A stretch of DNA of 64,000 nucleotides from Sulfurovum sp. TSL1 (GTDB lineage Bacteria; Campylobacterota; Campylobacteria; Campylobacterales; Sulfurovaceae), in the NCBI RefSeq assembly GCF_019972135.1, contig NZ_BPFI01000001.1:1347106-1411105 (forward strand), written 5' to 3'. Under the pieces are notes generated by a model. It did not search any database. It was not told the origin of the DNA and worked only from the letters and a program-made list of their open reading frames with translations. Of the stretch, positions 1-8,800 are shown in pieces. Position numbers and translations under genes: made by a program. How positions within the stretch are numbered: the first letter of the stretch is position 1; every line of letters begins with the position of its first letter.

Positions 1-90
1 AGACCACATAACATGTGACATGTGTGCTCTGGACGGCGGAGCTTCCAACCCCCTCATTCGGTTGAAATACCCATATAAATGACGACGCAT
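1..90 (-). CDS. 5' end of an unidentified gene, cut by the window edge
   Basis: A minus-strand frame opens with ATG at 90 and stays open to base 1 (30 codons, beginning MRRHLYGYFNRM). An AAAGGAG-like ribosome site lies just upstream at about 96-102, which supports the start. The visible part is basic and aromatic and I do not recognise a family. It reads away from the globin gene in the same orientation, so it could be the next gene downstream of the globin transcript. Only the first 30 residues are visible. Confidence 0.5.
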   Translation of the reverse strand, partial: MRRHLYGYFNRMRGLEAPPSRAHMSHVMWS

Positions 91-163
91 CAGAATCTCC
101 TTTGAAGGGTATTATTTTCGGTAACAAGCCCATAACAATCATTATCAGGCTTGGATCTTTTAT

Positions 164-592
164 TTAAGATGCGTAGTATAACTCTTTTTCTCTGGCAATG
201 AGTATATCAGCCAGGAAAAAATAGGCTTCTTTCCACGCATCAAGGATCTCATCTGTAGCAGCATCACCCAATACTTCTTTGATAGCACCAAGAATCGCGG
301 TACCAACCATTGGATAGTGTTCAGGCTTGACATTGGTACGTACATGGCTCTGTGCCATCTTCTCGACCGCTTTAGATAAAACATCCAGATTATCGATATT
401 TGCTGCATATGCGCCCACTGCCGAAGCAAGTTTTTTGTGTTGTTCAGGATCTGCATCTTTGAAGAGATCTTTGAGTTCTGGATGTTGGCTGAAAAGGATC
501 TCATACATTTTTGTTGTAATAGCTTCTGCATGCTGAGAAACCGCACCGGCTGTAGCTTTGACCGTATCGATCGTTGATTGTGAAAGTGACAT
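164..592 (-). CDS. Single-domain haemoglobin (Vitreoscilla/Cgb type)
   Basis: A 142-residue cytoplasmic globin of the bacterial single-domain (flavohaemoglobin-like, reductase-free) class, which binds O2/NO; Campylobacter Cgb detoxifies nitric oxide. The chain matches Vitreoscilla globin closely, including the block GAIKEVLGDAATDEILDAW near the C terminus. Expected haem-pocket residues are present: Tyr30 (B10), probable Gln51 (E7) and proximal His92 in EHYP. Length is normal and no FAD/NAD reductase domain follows. The start has a GGAGATTAA ribosome site. A perfect TTGAT-N4-ATCAA box lies at 649-662, centred 41.5 bp before the start predicted from TATACT (626-621), so a Crp/Fnr-type activator, most simply the one at 2350-2979, is likely to control it. 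Confidence 0.95.
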   Translation of the reverse strand: MSLSQSTIDTVKATAGAVSQHAEAITTKMYEILFSQHPELKDLFKDADPEQHKKLASAVGAYAANIDNLDVLSKAVEKMAQSHVRTNVKPEHYPMVGTAILGAIKEVLGDAATDEILDAWKEAYFFLADILIAREKELYYAS

Positions 593-648
593 TTAATCTC
601 CTGTTTTTTAAAGTGCCCGAAGTATAACCCAAAAAACGATTTAAAAAA

Positions 649-662
649 TTGATTTATATCAA
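649..662. promoter_or_regulatory. Fnr/NssR-type operator in the globin promoter
   Basis: Perfect palindrome TTGATTTATATCAA. The minus-strand -10 element TATACT (626-621) predicts transcription from about 614, placing the box centre at -41.5, the class II activator position for Crp/Fnr proteins. Confidence 0.8.
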
Positions 663-785
663 CTTCCATGGGAAATGAAACAAGATTTAAAATATTTACA
701 GACATTTATCTGGCTACTGACACAACATCATGCACTTGATCTGAATGAAAGATAGACGGGAGGAGCAAAACCATCCCATGCTTAT

Positions 786-1400
786 CTAATAGACTTGAAT
801 CATTTTATTTCTTAACGCTTTGGTAAGTAAAATGTCTTTGACCCTTTCTTGCCATAACGCTTTGAAAAGATTTTTCTCTTGATCAGATGCCTTTTTCTGC
901 AATATTTTTCCCATCAAAGGCTTGATTCTTTGATCTCCTGGAATCATTGAGGGGTCATAACTGAGTGAAACAGAGGTGTCATTGTCTCTTCTTTTTAAAG
1001 TGACTTCTCCAGCCATAGGTTGATCATAGGCAATCAAGTTGTTCCTTGAAAAATTCCCCTGTATCCCCTTAAACCCTTCTTCACCACTTGCACCAACAAT
1101 AAAGGAAATAATATTTCCTATGACACCCACTGCACCTTCGGTCCTTTTTCCCTTCATACCGATAGTGATATTCCCACGCTGGGGCAGTTCAGAACCGTAG
1201 AGCATTTTTAAACCAACCATTGTCATAAGATATGCGCCTGCAACAGTGGGACAGGAGTGGCCTGCCTGCTTGACACAGTCCAAATAACTCATTTCAACTT
1301 TACCCTCTTCACATGCTCCCAAAAAATCACTGAGCGGATCATAAAGTAAAATTGAGTCAACTTCATCAAAAAATAAGGGATATTTCATTTTCATCACCAT
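786..1400 (-). CDS. FmdE-like/uncharacterised cytoplasmic protein
   Basis: A 204-residue protein without signal peptide or membrane segment. Residues about 46-60 read GHSCPTVAGAYLM, which resembles the G-H-x-C-P motif of FmdE-family proteins (the small protein of molybdenum formylmethanofuran dehydrogenase operons, and relatives). The following Gly-rich stretch with IGMKGKRTEGAVGVIGN also fits that family. I infer a metal- or cofactor-binding protein, but the resemblance is by motif only. It sits between the globin and the cytochrome c gene on the same strand, 74 bp after the latter, and may belong to the same stress response. An 11-bp perfect inverted repeat (1423-1448) lies just upstream of its start. 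Confidence 0.6.
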   Translation of the reverse strand: MVMKMKYPLFFDEVDSILLYDPLSDFLGACEEGKVEMSYLDCVKQAGHSCPTVAGAYLMTMVGLKMLYGSELPQRGNITIGMKGKRTEGAVGVIGNIISFIVGASGEEGFKGIQGNFSRNNLIAYDQPMAGEVTLKRRDNDTSVSLSYDPSMIPGDQRIKPLMGKILQKKASDQEKNLFKALWQERVKDILLTKALRNKMIQVY

Positions 1401-1422
1401 CCTATTACATCTAGACTATCGG

Positions 1423-1448
1423 ATACTTATCTGGATACAGATAAGTAT
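1423..1448. repeat. 11-bp inverted repeat upstream of the FmdE-like gene
   Basis: ATACTTATCTG (1423-1433) and CAGATAAGTAT (1438-1448) are perfect complements around a 4-base loop. It lies between the cytochrome gene stop and the next minus-strand start and has no T-run after it on the minus strand, so an operator or mRNA hairpin is as likely as a terminator. Confidence 0.6.
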
Positions 1449-1473
1449 ACTAAAATTCAAGGGTTAAAAATAA

Positions 1474-2262
1474 CTATTTATATTCCCAGAAAGGGAGTAA
1501 ATACTCTATTTGCTCATCGTCCAATATCTCAAGTGTTTGAGAGATACATTGAATATGCACTTTTGTCACATATGCTTTGAGTTTTGCTATTTCATCTATT
1601 TTATGGTCCAAACTTTTTGGGGATGCATCATCCAGGAACAACGCTTCCATCATTTCTCTCTCCAAAGTATCGATGGTACGCTTTGTTTTTTGGACCTCTC
1701 CTATCGTATGATGCCGAATGACAAGAAGTTTCTTTTTCTGCTCGTCACTCAGTCCCAAAGCCTGTTTATCCCAATGTTTGATAAGAAGTTTTGTCATATG
1801 AGGCAACGCTTCCTTGTTGATCAGAAATGGAGAGTTCTGCAGTGCATTCATTTTGTCATTTCTTTGAATTTCATTGATCATATCTACAAATTCTTCGGAA
1901 GGGTAATGCTCGATCAGGTAATCCGATATTTTAGACAACTCTTCATCTGAAATACTCCCTTTAAGCGAAGGCATCACACCGTATTGCTGTACTTTGTTTG
2001 ACTCACACACTGATTTTTCTGCCGCAGGATTCATCACATAATCAGTAATAAAAGCTTTCATGGTCTTTTTATCATCCATCACCAGCTTGGTATGATACAT
2101 CACAGCCTCCATAGGCGGTGCTTTTAATTCAGGTATCATAGAGGGTGTTGGTTTTTCAAGCATATGGCATGTAGCACATTTGGATTTTACCAAATCAACT
2201 TCACTCGCGTGTAATGTACCCATACCTATGATGACTGCTGTTAAAATATTTATTTTTGTCAT
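1474..2262 (-). CDS. Exported c-type cytochrome with C-terminal Spy/CpxP-like domain
   Basis: A 262-residue periplasmic protein. Residues 1-19 form a signal peptide (cleavage after HA-S). One haem c site, CATCH (C29-H33), with a probable axial Met in GVMPSL about 75 residues later, makes a small class I cytochrome domain to about residue 120. The second half is helical and charged with LSDEQKKKLLVIRHH and LDDEQIEYLLPF, typical of the LTxxQ repeats of Spy/CpxP-type periplasmic proteins. I see one haem only. A perfect TTGAT-N4-ATCAA box sits 64 bp upstream of the start. The combination suggests a periplasmic redox/ligand sensor or a haem-tethered chaperone; its partner is unknown. Confidence 0.8.
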   Translation of the reverse strand: MTKINILTAVIIGMGTLHASEVDLVKSKCATCHMLEKPTPSMIPELKAPPMEAVMYHTKLVMDDKKTMKAFITDYVMNPAAEKSVCESNKVQQYGVMPSLKGSISDEELSKISDYLIEHYPSEEFVDMINEIQRNDKMNALQNSPFLINKEALPHMTKLLIKHWDKQALGLSDEQKKKLLVIRHHTIGEVQKTKRTIDTLEREMMEALFLDDASPKSLDHKIDEIAKLKAYVTKVHIQCISQTLEILDDEQIEYLLPFWEYK

Positions 2263-2325
2263 ATGTTGTCCTTCAAGCGCTTCATATTTTGTATTGTATC
2301 TTAAAGCAAAAATAAAAAAAGTGTC

Positions 2326-2339
2326 TTGATATATATCAA
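2326..2339. promoter_or_regulatory. Fnr/NssR-type operator upstream of the cytochrome gene
   Basis: Perfect palindrome TTGATATATATCAA. A -10-like TAAGAT on the minus strand (2303-2298) gives a start near 2291, with the box at -41.5. It lies 11 bp after the regulator gene's stop codon, so it serves the cytochrome gene rather than autoregulation. Confidence 0.7.
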
Positions 2340-2349
2340 GATTGACAGA

Positions 2350-2979
2350 TCAAGGTATTTTATAACCGGATGAAGTTTGTATGAGTTTTTCTTCCTTAAG
2401 AAGTTTAGAAATGTTTCGTGAGAGTGTTTCAGGTGTCATACTGAGTATAGAAGCTATCTCATACTGTTTGAGGTCTAAAGCCAGTTTAGGATTCTTCTGG
2501 TAAAAATTCAATACTTTTTCTTTTGAAGTGGCCGCAAGGTTAAAATGTATATTCTGTTGGAGAAGATCGATTTTTTCAAGCAGTGATTGGATAATGGCAT
2601 AAGATAGGCTCGTATGACTGAGAAGAAATCTTTCAAAACCATCCAATGAAATTTTCAGAATAGATCCATCCGTTTGAAACCTCGCCGATGAAGGTAAGGG
2701 AGTTTTTCTTAAAGTAGCTGCCTCAGCAAGCAGTGCATATCGGTTAAAGTATCCGATCACCACCTCGTTCCCCTTACTGTCATGTTTATAGACACTTACT
2801 ACGCCATCGATCAATATCATGACATTGTTACTGATCTCCCCTTGCGTAAAAACGATCGAATCTTTCTCATAATCAGATATGTGTGTCACTGTTGCAAGTT
2901 CACTGAGCTCTTTTTCAGTTAATGCAGAAAAGAGGCTGATTTGCTTCAGTATCTCCGTAATATTCCGTTTTTCCATCAT
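2350..2979 (-). CDS. Crp/Fnr-family regulator without cysteines (NssR/Dnr-like)
   Basis: A 209-residue transcription factor: N-terminal cyclic-nucleotide-binding-type beta-roll (about 15-110), long dimerisation helix (about 120-150), C-terminal winged helix (about 155-205). The recognition helix reads PETLSR (183-188); the E-x-x-S-R pattern is that of Fnr/Dnr proteins that read TTGAT half-sites, the sequence found upstream of three neighbouring genes. The protein contains no cysteine at all, so it cannot carry an Fnr-type iron-sulfur cluster. In Campylobacter the regulator of globin genes, NssR, is of this kind. I infer a nitrosative-stress (haem/NO) or other small-ligand sensor controlling the globin, cytochrome and hemerythrin genes. 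Confidence 0.88.
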   Translation of the reverse strand: MMEKRNITEILKQISLFSALTEKELSELATVTHISDYEKDSIVFTQGEISNNVMILIDGVVSVYKHDSKGNEVVIGYFNRYALLAEAATLRKTPLPSSARFQTDGSILKISLDGFERFLLSHTSLSYAIIQSLLEKIDLLQQNIHFNLAATSKEKVLNFYQKNPKLALDLKQYEIASILSMTPETLSRNISKLLKEEKLIQTSSGYKIP

Positions 2980-3131
2980 ATACCTTACATTTATTTATCT
3001 TACACGGAAGCACTCCAAACTTCCATGTTTGATAATGGACTTTGTGACTGTTTAGGGTCTTGTATTACCGATAGAAAGTGAATTATATCACAACTCCGCA
3101 GACCTGGATTAAAAACCAAAAGCCTGGCATA

Positions 3132-3145
3132 TTGATTTTTATCAA
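3132..3145. promoter_or_regulatory. Fnr/NssR-type operator in the hemerythrin promoter
   Basis: Perfect palindrome TTGATTTTTATCAA. A plus-strand -10 element TACAAT (3168-3173) predicts a start near 3180, with the box centred at -41.5, the same geometry as at the globin promoter. Confidence 0.78.
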
Positions 3146-3193
3146 TACACTTTTAATACTTCTATACTACAATTAATTAAAAAAGGAGCCTCT

Positions 3194-3628
3194 ATGGGAT
3201 TGATTTATGCTGAACAGGTCGAGTATATGAGTGTCGATCAGATGCAGAAGACACATGAGGATGAGATTAAAATTATCAATGAGATCGAGAAGCTTGCTGT
3301 AGGATACGAAAGAGGTACCACAGAACAAGGTGAGCTGGAGAACAAACTGGATGAATATATCGCACATGTGAAAGCACACTTTGCCAATGAAGAGCGTTTG
3401 ATGCAAGAGTATCACTTCCCATCGTATGAGATGCATAAACTGGCGCATGATATGTTTTTAATGGATCTTCAGTATGCAACAAAGCAGTGGAAAGAGTTTG
3501 GAGATATCAAAAAAATGATCAACTTTGTAGCCAAAACACCCGAGTGGATCGTCATGCATGTCAAATCGGTAGATGCACCCACAGCAGATTATATTGCAAG
3601 AAAAATGGAACAACAGAACGAAGCGTAA
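3194..3628 (+). CDS. Bacteriohemerythrin
   Basis: A 144-residue single-domain hemerythrin, a soluble non-haem diiron O2-binding protein; some relatives also deal with NO. The full ligand set is visible: H21, H62, E66 (HxxxE), H81, H85 (HKLAH) and H122 with D127 (HxxxxD). The start has a strong AAAAGGAG site with 5-6 bp spacing. The Fnr-type box at 3132-3145 places it in the same presumed regulon as the globin. A second hemerythrin follows 112 bp downstream on the same strand. Confidence 0.93.
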   Translation: MGLIYAEQVEYMSVDQMQKTHEDEIKIINEIEKLAVGYERGTTEQGELENKLDEYIAHVKAHFANEERLMQEYHFPSYEMHKLAHDMFLMDLQYATKQWKEFGDIKKMINFVAKTPEWIVMHVKSVDAPTADYIARKMEQQNEA

Positions 3629-3740
3629 AAGAGAGATTCCCCTCAGTCTTCTTGATAGTTTCAAACTAATGAGATTGCGAGTGCGATGTATAAAAACCTT
3701 GAACTTGAAAAGATATATAAGAACATACTAAGGATAAATA

Positions 3741-4142
3741 ATGCTCATAAAAGATAAAGAAATACAACATGTTTCCAATGATATGATGAATATGTTACAC
3801 GAAGAAGAGATCCAGATCATTAATGAGTTTCATGATGCTGTAGTAGCCAAAGACAGGGACAAGATAGATGAGCTCTTTAAGGTCGTCCAGTTTGATGTAG
3901 AAGATCATTTTTCTACTGAAGAAGCGATGATGGAAGAGAGTAAGTTTTATGCTATGCAGATGCATAAAAGTGAACATGATACGATGCGAAAAAAGCTCAA
4001 TCAACTCCAAACAAGCTGGGAAAACAATAGGGATCCCGAAGAGATACTAAGGTTCCTTGAGGATGAATTCAAGCATTGGCTGGTTCTGCACGTTGCGAGA
4101 TGGGATTCCGAAACGGCACTGCATCTTGGGGACTCGATGTAA
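3741..4142 (+). CDS. Bacteriohemerythrin, second copy
   Basis: A 133-residue hemerythrin with all ligands present: H20, H56, E60, H75, H79, H117 and D122. It is clearly diverged from the upstream copy (different spacing between the second and third ligands), so the pair is old. A ribosome site AAGGA lies 7 bp before the ATG. I see no separate Fnr-type box in the 112-bp gap, so it may be cotranscribed with the first hemerythrin. It is the last intact gene before the decayed serS tail. Confidence 0.92.
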   Translation: MLIKDKEIQHVSNDMMNMLHEEEIQIINEFHDAVVAKDRDKIDELFKVVQFDVEDHFSTEEAMMEESKFYAMQMHKSEHDTMRKKLNQLQTSWENNRDPEEILRFLEDEFKHWLVLHVARWDSETALHLGDSM

Positions 4143-4195
4143 GAACACCGCTATATACTTCTAGCATCTGCATAAGAAAATATGACTTGAATACA

Positions 4196-4326
4196 CTTTT
4201 GCAACACTATCAGGATGGGGACACCTCCCCCTCCTCATTTTGATCATTCTCCATGGTCAAGAGCAATGAACATCCCAACCTCAAATCTCGATCTGTTAGT
4301 CTATGAACGAAGCTATTCTTTTTACC
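4196..4326 (-). pseudogene. Decayed serS 3' end (tail C)
   Basis: Read on the minus strand this stretch begins GKKNSFVH and later has MENDQNE, matching the last ~45 residues of the serS product (GKKNSFVH...MENYQNE) at identical spacing: the DNA words cattttgat and tatgaacga are 66 bp apart both here (4236, 4302) and in intact serS (10711, 10777). Most positions between have changed and the end is lost. This is the most degraded of three serS 3' ends and lies downstream of the hemerythrins. Confidence 0.75.
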
Positions 4327-4437
4327 CTATTTCATAGAGGATTGCTTTTTTCATTATTTTATATTATTATATAACTATATTATTTTATTTAAAGGCTGTG
4401 ATACAAAAATGAGTGAGTGACAAAGAAGGAATCTATC

Positions 4438-4830
4438 ATGAAAAAGTCTGTTTTGTATAAAGGTTTGGTTTTAATGCTTTTCATTCTTGCTATAGGTAGT
4501 CAAACGATTGCGGATGCACCTAATTCAAATTATGATGACCCCAAATATACAGGTGATATAGTGGGCCAGATTAATACCTGTTTGCTTTTAGGATCAAATG
4601 AAGGTGTAAGGGTCTATATACCCGGCTCTTCCTTTGAAGCAATTACAGGTTCAGTTGGCAATTTCAAAATGAGTCATGTCCAGTCAGGCACATACAACTT
4701 AACCGTCACACAAAATGGCCACACTATAGGTACTATTCCCAAGGTCACTGTTGTTCCAAAACAAATTAAGAATATTGGAACGGTTACATTCTGCTTAGCT
4801 AATGACAGTGATGACTTACGCGAACAGTGA
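4438..4830 (+). CDS. Small exported protein with a carboxypeptidase-regulatory-like domain
   Basis: A 130-residue protein. I choose ATG 4438 rather than the in-frame GTG 4417 because AAAGAAGGA lies 7 bp before it and the product then begins MKKSVLYKGLVLM, a clean signal peptide (cleavage near TIADA). The mature part (GDIVGQIN... GVRVYIPGSSFEAIT... GNFKMSHVQSGTYNLTV) has the pattern of the CarboxypepD_reg/beta-sandwich family, in which a short domain begins with G-x-V and carries a G-x-F turn. Two cysteines could form a disulfide. It lies alone between two serS 3' remnants, convergent with both, and is probably imported cargo. Function unknown. Confidence 0.75.
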   Translation: MKKSVLYKGLVLMLFILAIGSQTIADAPNSNYDDPKYTGDIVGQINTCLLLGSNEGVRVYIPGSSFEAITGSVGNFKMSHVQSGTYNLTVTQNGHTIGTIPKVTVVPKQIKNIGTVTFCLANDSDDLREQ

Positions 4831-4867
4831 TAAAGCTATCAAAGAATTCAATCATGGCAGCGTCATA

Positions 4868-4885
4868 AGGCAGTCCGATCTGCCT
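4868..4885. terminator. Hairpin copied with serS tail B
   Basis: AGGCAG (4868-4873) and CTGCCT (4880-4885) form a stem corresponding to the terminator after intact serS (10591-10618). The flanking match (ATCATGGCAG at 4851 and 10581) shows that the repeat includes about 85 bp beyond the serS stop. The outer stem has decayed on one side. Confidence 0.6.
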
Positions 4886-4935
4886 ATTTAGAGGGTTTTA
4901 GTAGAACTAATTACTAAAGTGATGACAATCCAGAC

Positions 4936-5548
<613 letters not shown>

Positions 5549-5570
5549 ATTTTCCCCATTTTATGAATAA

Positions 5571-5612
5571 CCTGCATGCTTTCCACATTTACCTGTATGC
5601 TTTCCACATTTA
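5571..5612 (+). repeat. 21-bp tandem direct repeat, two copies
   Basis: Two consecutive units, 5571-5591 and 5592-5612, differ at one base (cctgcatgc versus cctgtatgc, then tttccacattta). They lie just upstream of the RlpA-like start in the 296-bp gap between that gene and the giant lipoprotein. No other structure was recognised here apart from a weak plus-strand TTGACA at 5779-5784. Confidence 0.75.
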
Positions 5613-5844
5613 ATTTGTATCAACCCTAAAATAAAGCCGGAGATCAAGTTTTTATTGAAGTAAAATAATAACATACCTAAGTGTCTATCAAAAGGGTGTC
5701 ATTCCAATCTATAATTGCTTTTTATTTATGACACATTAAGTTACAAATAAACAATAGCTTTTTAAAAAATTTAAGAAATTGACAAAATAAAATCTTTCCT
5801 GAATAGGATAGAAGGTATTTTTTTAATCATAAAAAAGGGAAATT

Positions 5845-8800
5845 ATGTCTATGGGGAAATATGTGAACAAGACTCTAATATATAATATATGCTTAATCGC
5901 ATCTGTGCTCTTATTTACAGGGTGTAGTAGCAAAAATAATGATGAAAACTCCTCTGAGGATGTGAACAATTATGAAGTGAACAGCTCTATTATCACAGAA
6001 AGTCACTTTATTCAAGATCCTTCAAGAGTTGCCAATGCTAATCAAAGAGTCTACTTAGCTGTAGAGCACCAAGATATGTTGGATACATATATGAGTAGCG
6101 ATGATAGCGGAGAGAAAGGATGTGATACGATAAAATACTATCTCGATGACTCTCTCAAAGAGATCACAGTTGACGACGATATGGAAATTAACGTAACGAT
6201 ATATAAAGATGATGTAGAAGTTGCAAAGATAGCCAAAGGTGAAAAAGCAACTATCGATAAAGCTGGCGAATATGTATTTGAAGTATGTCATAGCGGACAT
6301 GGTTATAAAGATATGCATTTACCTGTTTTTATTATTCCAAAGCCAGTAGAAGACAATAGCCCATCTATAAACAAGAAGTTGTTTCAACAGTTCGTAGATC
6401 AAAATATATCTGAAGAACAGCAACATGAACAAGCTGGACAAATCCCACTTACGAATATTGCATTTCAAGGGGATTATTTATGTACCCAATACCACCATGA
6501 AATGACAGGGTTATCTTTTATTCGTTCAGATTTTAGTGGTGTTAAAATGGAACAATGTAATATACATGACAATATATTTGATCATTGTCACTTTGATATG
6601 AAAACATCTTTTCAAGATTCTACATTAAATGACAACAATTTTACTGGGATGACATTTTTTCCTCAAACACTTCACAAGATTCCTTCATTTAGTGGAAATA
6701 ATGTTAGTAACTCTATTTTAATGGCACCATCATTTGTATATAAACAAGATCCATTTAATGTTGGAAAAACTGATTTAACTAATACAACTTTTAAAAACTC
6801 TCAAATATATTCCCCTATATTTGGTGCCGAAGTATCCTATCAAGTTTATGTTAAGCCGCCATGGTATGATGTACTATTGCATGGTCTTGAAGATGCCTGG
6901 GATGCAGCCAAAACAGCTAAGTTCTGGGAAAATGTTGGTGAGGCGGCAGGTATTGGAATTGCCATGGCAGGTTTAGCTATCGTCACAGATGGTGTAGCAG
7001 ATGCTGCGGCAGGGCCTGCACTGGCTGATGCTTTGGCAGATAGTACAGCTGACATAGTGACAGACGTTGCGAGTGATACAGCGAGTGATGCAGCAGGTGA
7101 TACAGCAGCGGATGAACTACCTGCAACTGGAGATGGCTTAAGTAATCTTAAGCAGTATGATGATGTAAATTTTGATATGATGGAAGATGGTGACGCTGGT
7201 AGTGATGTAACAGATTATGATACGGTAGATGAATTTGATCTTGGTTCCCAGTGGGATCAATATGATGAGATTAGTGATGATGAAGTTCCTGAGGATGCAA
7301 ATGCTGAAAATATCTGTGAGTCATCTTATGCTACGAAGGCACTAGTTGCAAGTAAAACTGCAATGGCTGGAATAGGGTTTGGTGTATCCTATCTTCAACA
7401 ATTACGAAGTGGTAAACCTGCAAATGCTAATTTTTTTGAAGAAACTGCATTAGCAAGCAGTGTGGGTGCTTTTGCAAGTGTGGCTGCAGGTAAAAAATGG
7501 TGTGATGAATATGATAAAATTAATAATAGAAACGCTGTAACCGGCAAAAGTGTTGTAGAATCAGTTCTTCTCAAACAAATAGCAAAAGGTAGTGCCATAA
7601 CCTTAGGTATTGATGCAATTTCTGCTTATGCAAATGATCTAAACTCTATACTTACTGCTGAGGAAGAGAAGCTTAAGGAAGCTTTTGCAGGATTAAAAAA
7701 TCCAAATGATGATATTACCGCTATTACCACTGCATTTGCTGAAATGTTAGTTGACGATAATGTTACAAAATATTTTACTAAAATTAAACGACATTACCTT
7801 GGCTCAGAGATAAGTAAAACAGCAACGTATATCGAAAATAATATAACAGTAGCAGTTAATGATGGTACTATAATCACTGGTCCTGCAAAAATACAACAAA
7901 TGAGTCAATCAATGCAAAAGAGTATACTAGAGGATCTAAAAACTGGAGGAGATCATAATGAAATAGCAAGTTCTACTGTGGCCGGTAATTTTATAAATTG
8001 TGTAATCACAACTCCAAAATTTGGTAATCTAGATGGATTTGATGTTACGTTTGGCGAGATGAACAACTCTATGTTTGCAACTTACAGTAGTGAGAGTTTA
8101 CCTTCACCTTTGTTCATGACTGAGTTAAACGATGTGAGTATATATGGGGGGACTTATGATTTAGGAAGTTATACGAAAAAAGATGGTGGTCGGTATGGGC
8201 TTATGTTAACAGGTTCTGGTATTACAATTTATAATGCAGTATTTAACAATGTCACTTCATTGAATTTAGATAAAGCTACGCTTTCAAATACACGAATCAA
8301 TACAAATCCTTCTGATCCTATGTTTGATCCAACTTCTGATAATAATATACCTATTACTAACTCAAATATACTCAATAATACAATCATTACTATACCTAAT
8401 AACGGTGCTGTTCAACAAAACATCATAGTTAGTGATAGTAATATTAGAAATTCATTTTTAGACCTACCTACAAACTCATCCGTTGACTTTTCAGGAACCA
8501 CAATTGGTAATTTGAATGATTGTCAAGTTTTTATGAATGATCCATACCCAGCAATGGATAATTGTCTTGGAGCCAATGCTTCTAATAATTTGACTGTACA
8601 ATTTTATAGCCAGCCTATAAATTCAGCTACACAAATCTGGTCAAATAGTTCATTATCGTGTCAAGATATTGCTAATATTCGTGTTCAAGGTAATTCTTTT
8701 GGAACTGCAGAAGTTTTTTTTGGTAAAGCTTCGAACATAAACCTTGAAGGTGTAAGCTTTAAAAATACCGATGGTTGTGTTTTGACAGGATTGGTAGATA

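Noticed and set aside
160-705. 181-codon minus-strand frame over the globin gene
   Set aside because: Shadow of the globin gene in another frame; the globin frame has motif and ribosome-site support.
786-1400. Genuine formylmethanofuran dehydrogenase subunit E
   Set aside because: Only the G-H-x-C-P motif and local pattern agree, and no methanofuran pathway genes are near; called FmdE-like only.
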